Shown: in pieces, positions 6,089 to 6,438 of the stretch
How positions within the stretch are numbered: position 1 is the first letter of the stretch
Layout: every line of letters starts with the position of its first letter
Source of the DNA: Thermoplasmata archaeon
GTDB lineage: Archaea; Thermoplasmatota; Thermoplasmata; Lutacidiplasmatales; UBA184
Length of the DNA stretch: 6,438 nt
NCBI GenBank assembly: GCA_030040865.1
Contig: JASHSX010000118.1
Coordinates: 1-6,438 of the forward strand
Direction: 5' to 3'
Program-made: the position numbers and the translations under genes
Notes under the pieces: model-generated
What the model was told of the DNA's origin: nothing
Seen by the model: only the letters and a program-made list of their open reading frames with translations
Database searches by the model: none

Positions 6089-6438
6089 CTATGGGTCACC
6101 CGACGGAGTTCGCTGGCCGAAACGGAAACCCTTCGTGTCGATGACGTCGAACGGATTGCCGTCCGGGTCGGCCAGCGTGACGAAATCCCGACCGGACTGG
6201 GCCGGCTCGCGCATCGTCGCGCCGAGAAGCATCAGCCGCTCGACCTCCGCCTCAGGTTCGGACGCGTAGAGATCGAAGTGGAACCGATAGTCCGGCCCCG
6301 GCCGGTCGGGTACCTTCTGGAGCGACACGTTGGGCCCCTTCCCGTGGGGATCGGTCAGAACGACCCAGTCGTCCGAGGGAGGGTCCCGCGCCTCGTACCC
6401 GAGGGCCGCGGTCCAGAATTCGATCATCCGGGGGAAGT
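6089..6438 (-). CDS. Glyoxalase-like (VOC superfamily) protein, 5' end outside window
   Basis: The reading frame stays open to the window edge, and upstream of M (6425-6427) it continues as FPR, so the true start lies outside. Counted from that M, 112 residues are present. The sequence FWTAALGYE, then WVVLTDPHGKGPNVSLQKVP, then FHFDLYA, then EVERLMLLGAT and TLADPDGNPFDVID matches single-domain glyoxalase-like proteins (Glyoxalase_6 type) of the vicinal oxygen chelate fold. The pattern RMIEFWxAALGYE is the usual helix after the first strand, so a start at this M would delete that strand. Members bind a metal and act on varied small molecules or resistance substrates; the substrate here cannot be told. 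It converges on the PNGase A-like gene with a 43-nt gap and has no visible functional link to it. Confidence 0.88.
   Translation of the reverse strand, partial: FPRMIEFWTAALGYEARDPPSDDWVVLTDPHGKGPNVSLQKVPDRPGPDYRFHFDLYASEPEAEVERLMLLGATMREPAQSGRDFVTLADPDGNPFDVIDTKGFRFGQRTPSGDP

Noticed and set aside
1..6438. CRISPR array, insertion sequence or long direct repeats
   Set aside because: I saw no regularly spaced repeats, transposase motifs or terminal inverted repeats anywhere in the window.

Overview
The window is GC-rich throughout and densely packed. It most resembles a chromosomal segment from a high-GC archaeon, probably a terrestrial Thermoplasmatota-type lineage. The main support is a tRNA-Glu gene without an encoded CCA end and with an archaeal-looking D-loop, TATA-like AT-rich patches in otherwise GC-rich intergenic DNA, and a secreted PNGase A-family protein rich in N-glycosylation sequons. 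The lineage call is an inference. A high-GC bacterium such as an actinobacterium cannot be excluded without a search.

Region 1 (1-3566, + strand) is a phosphate-uptake operon: the last codons of the probable substrate-binding protein pstS, then pstC, pstA, pstB and phoU. Genes are 6-24 nt apart or overlap (pstA/pstB share GTGA). PstC and PstA form the membrane channel and PstB is the ATPase. PstS would deliver phosphate from outside, and PhoU would restrain the transporter or its signalling according to phosphate status.

Region 2 (3567-3750) holds a 75-nt tRNA-Glu(UUC) gene with an unusual C at position 33, flanked by short spacers with no other gene.

Region 3 (3751-4305) holds a minus-strand acylphosphatase gene and the divergent intergenic region between it and the next gene. 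That spacer contains a TATA-like box usable on either strand, a nested inverted repeat and a perfect 12-bp palindrome.

Region 4 (4306-6045, + strand) is a 579-residue exported protein of the PNGase A (peptide N-glycosidase, plant/fungal acid glycoamidase) family with 14 N-glycosylation sequons. It is the most interesting gene here.

Region 5 (6046-6438) is a 43-nt convergent spacer and a minus-strand glyoxalase-like (VOC superfamily) gene whose 5' end lies beyond the window.

I found no mobile element, CRISPR array, rRNA or clear new multi-gene system. The window is mostly ordinary housekeeping content plus one unusual secreted enzyme, one tRNA oddity and a structured divergent promoter region.
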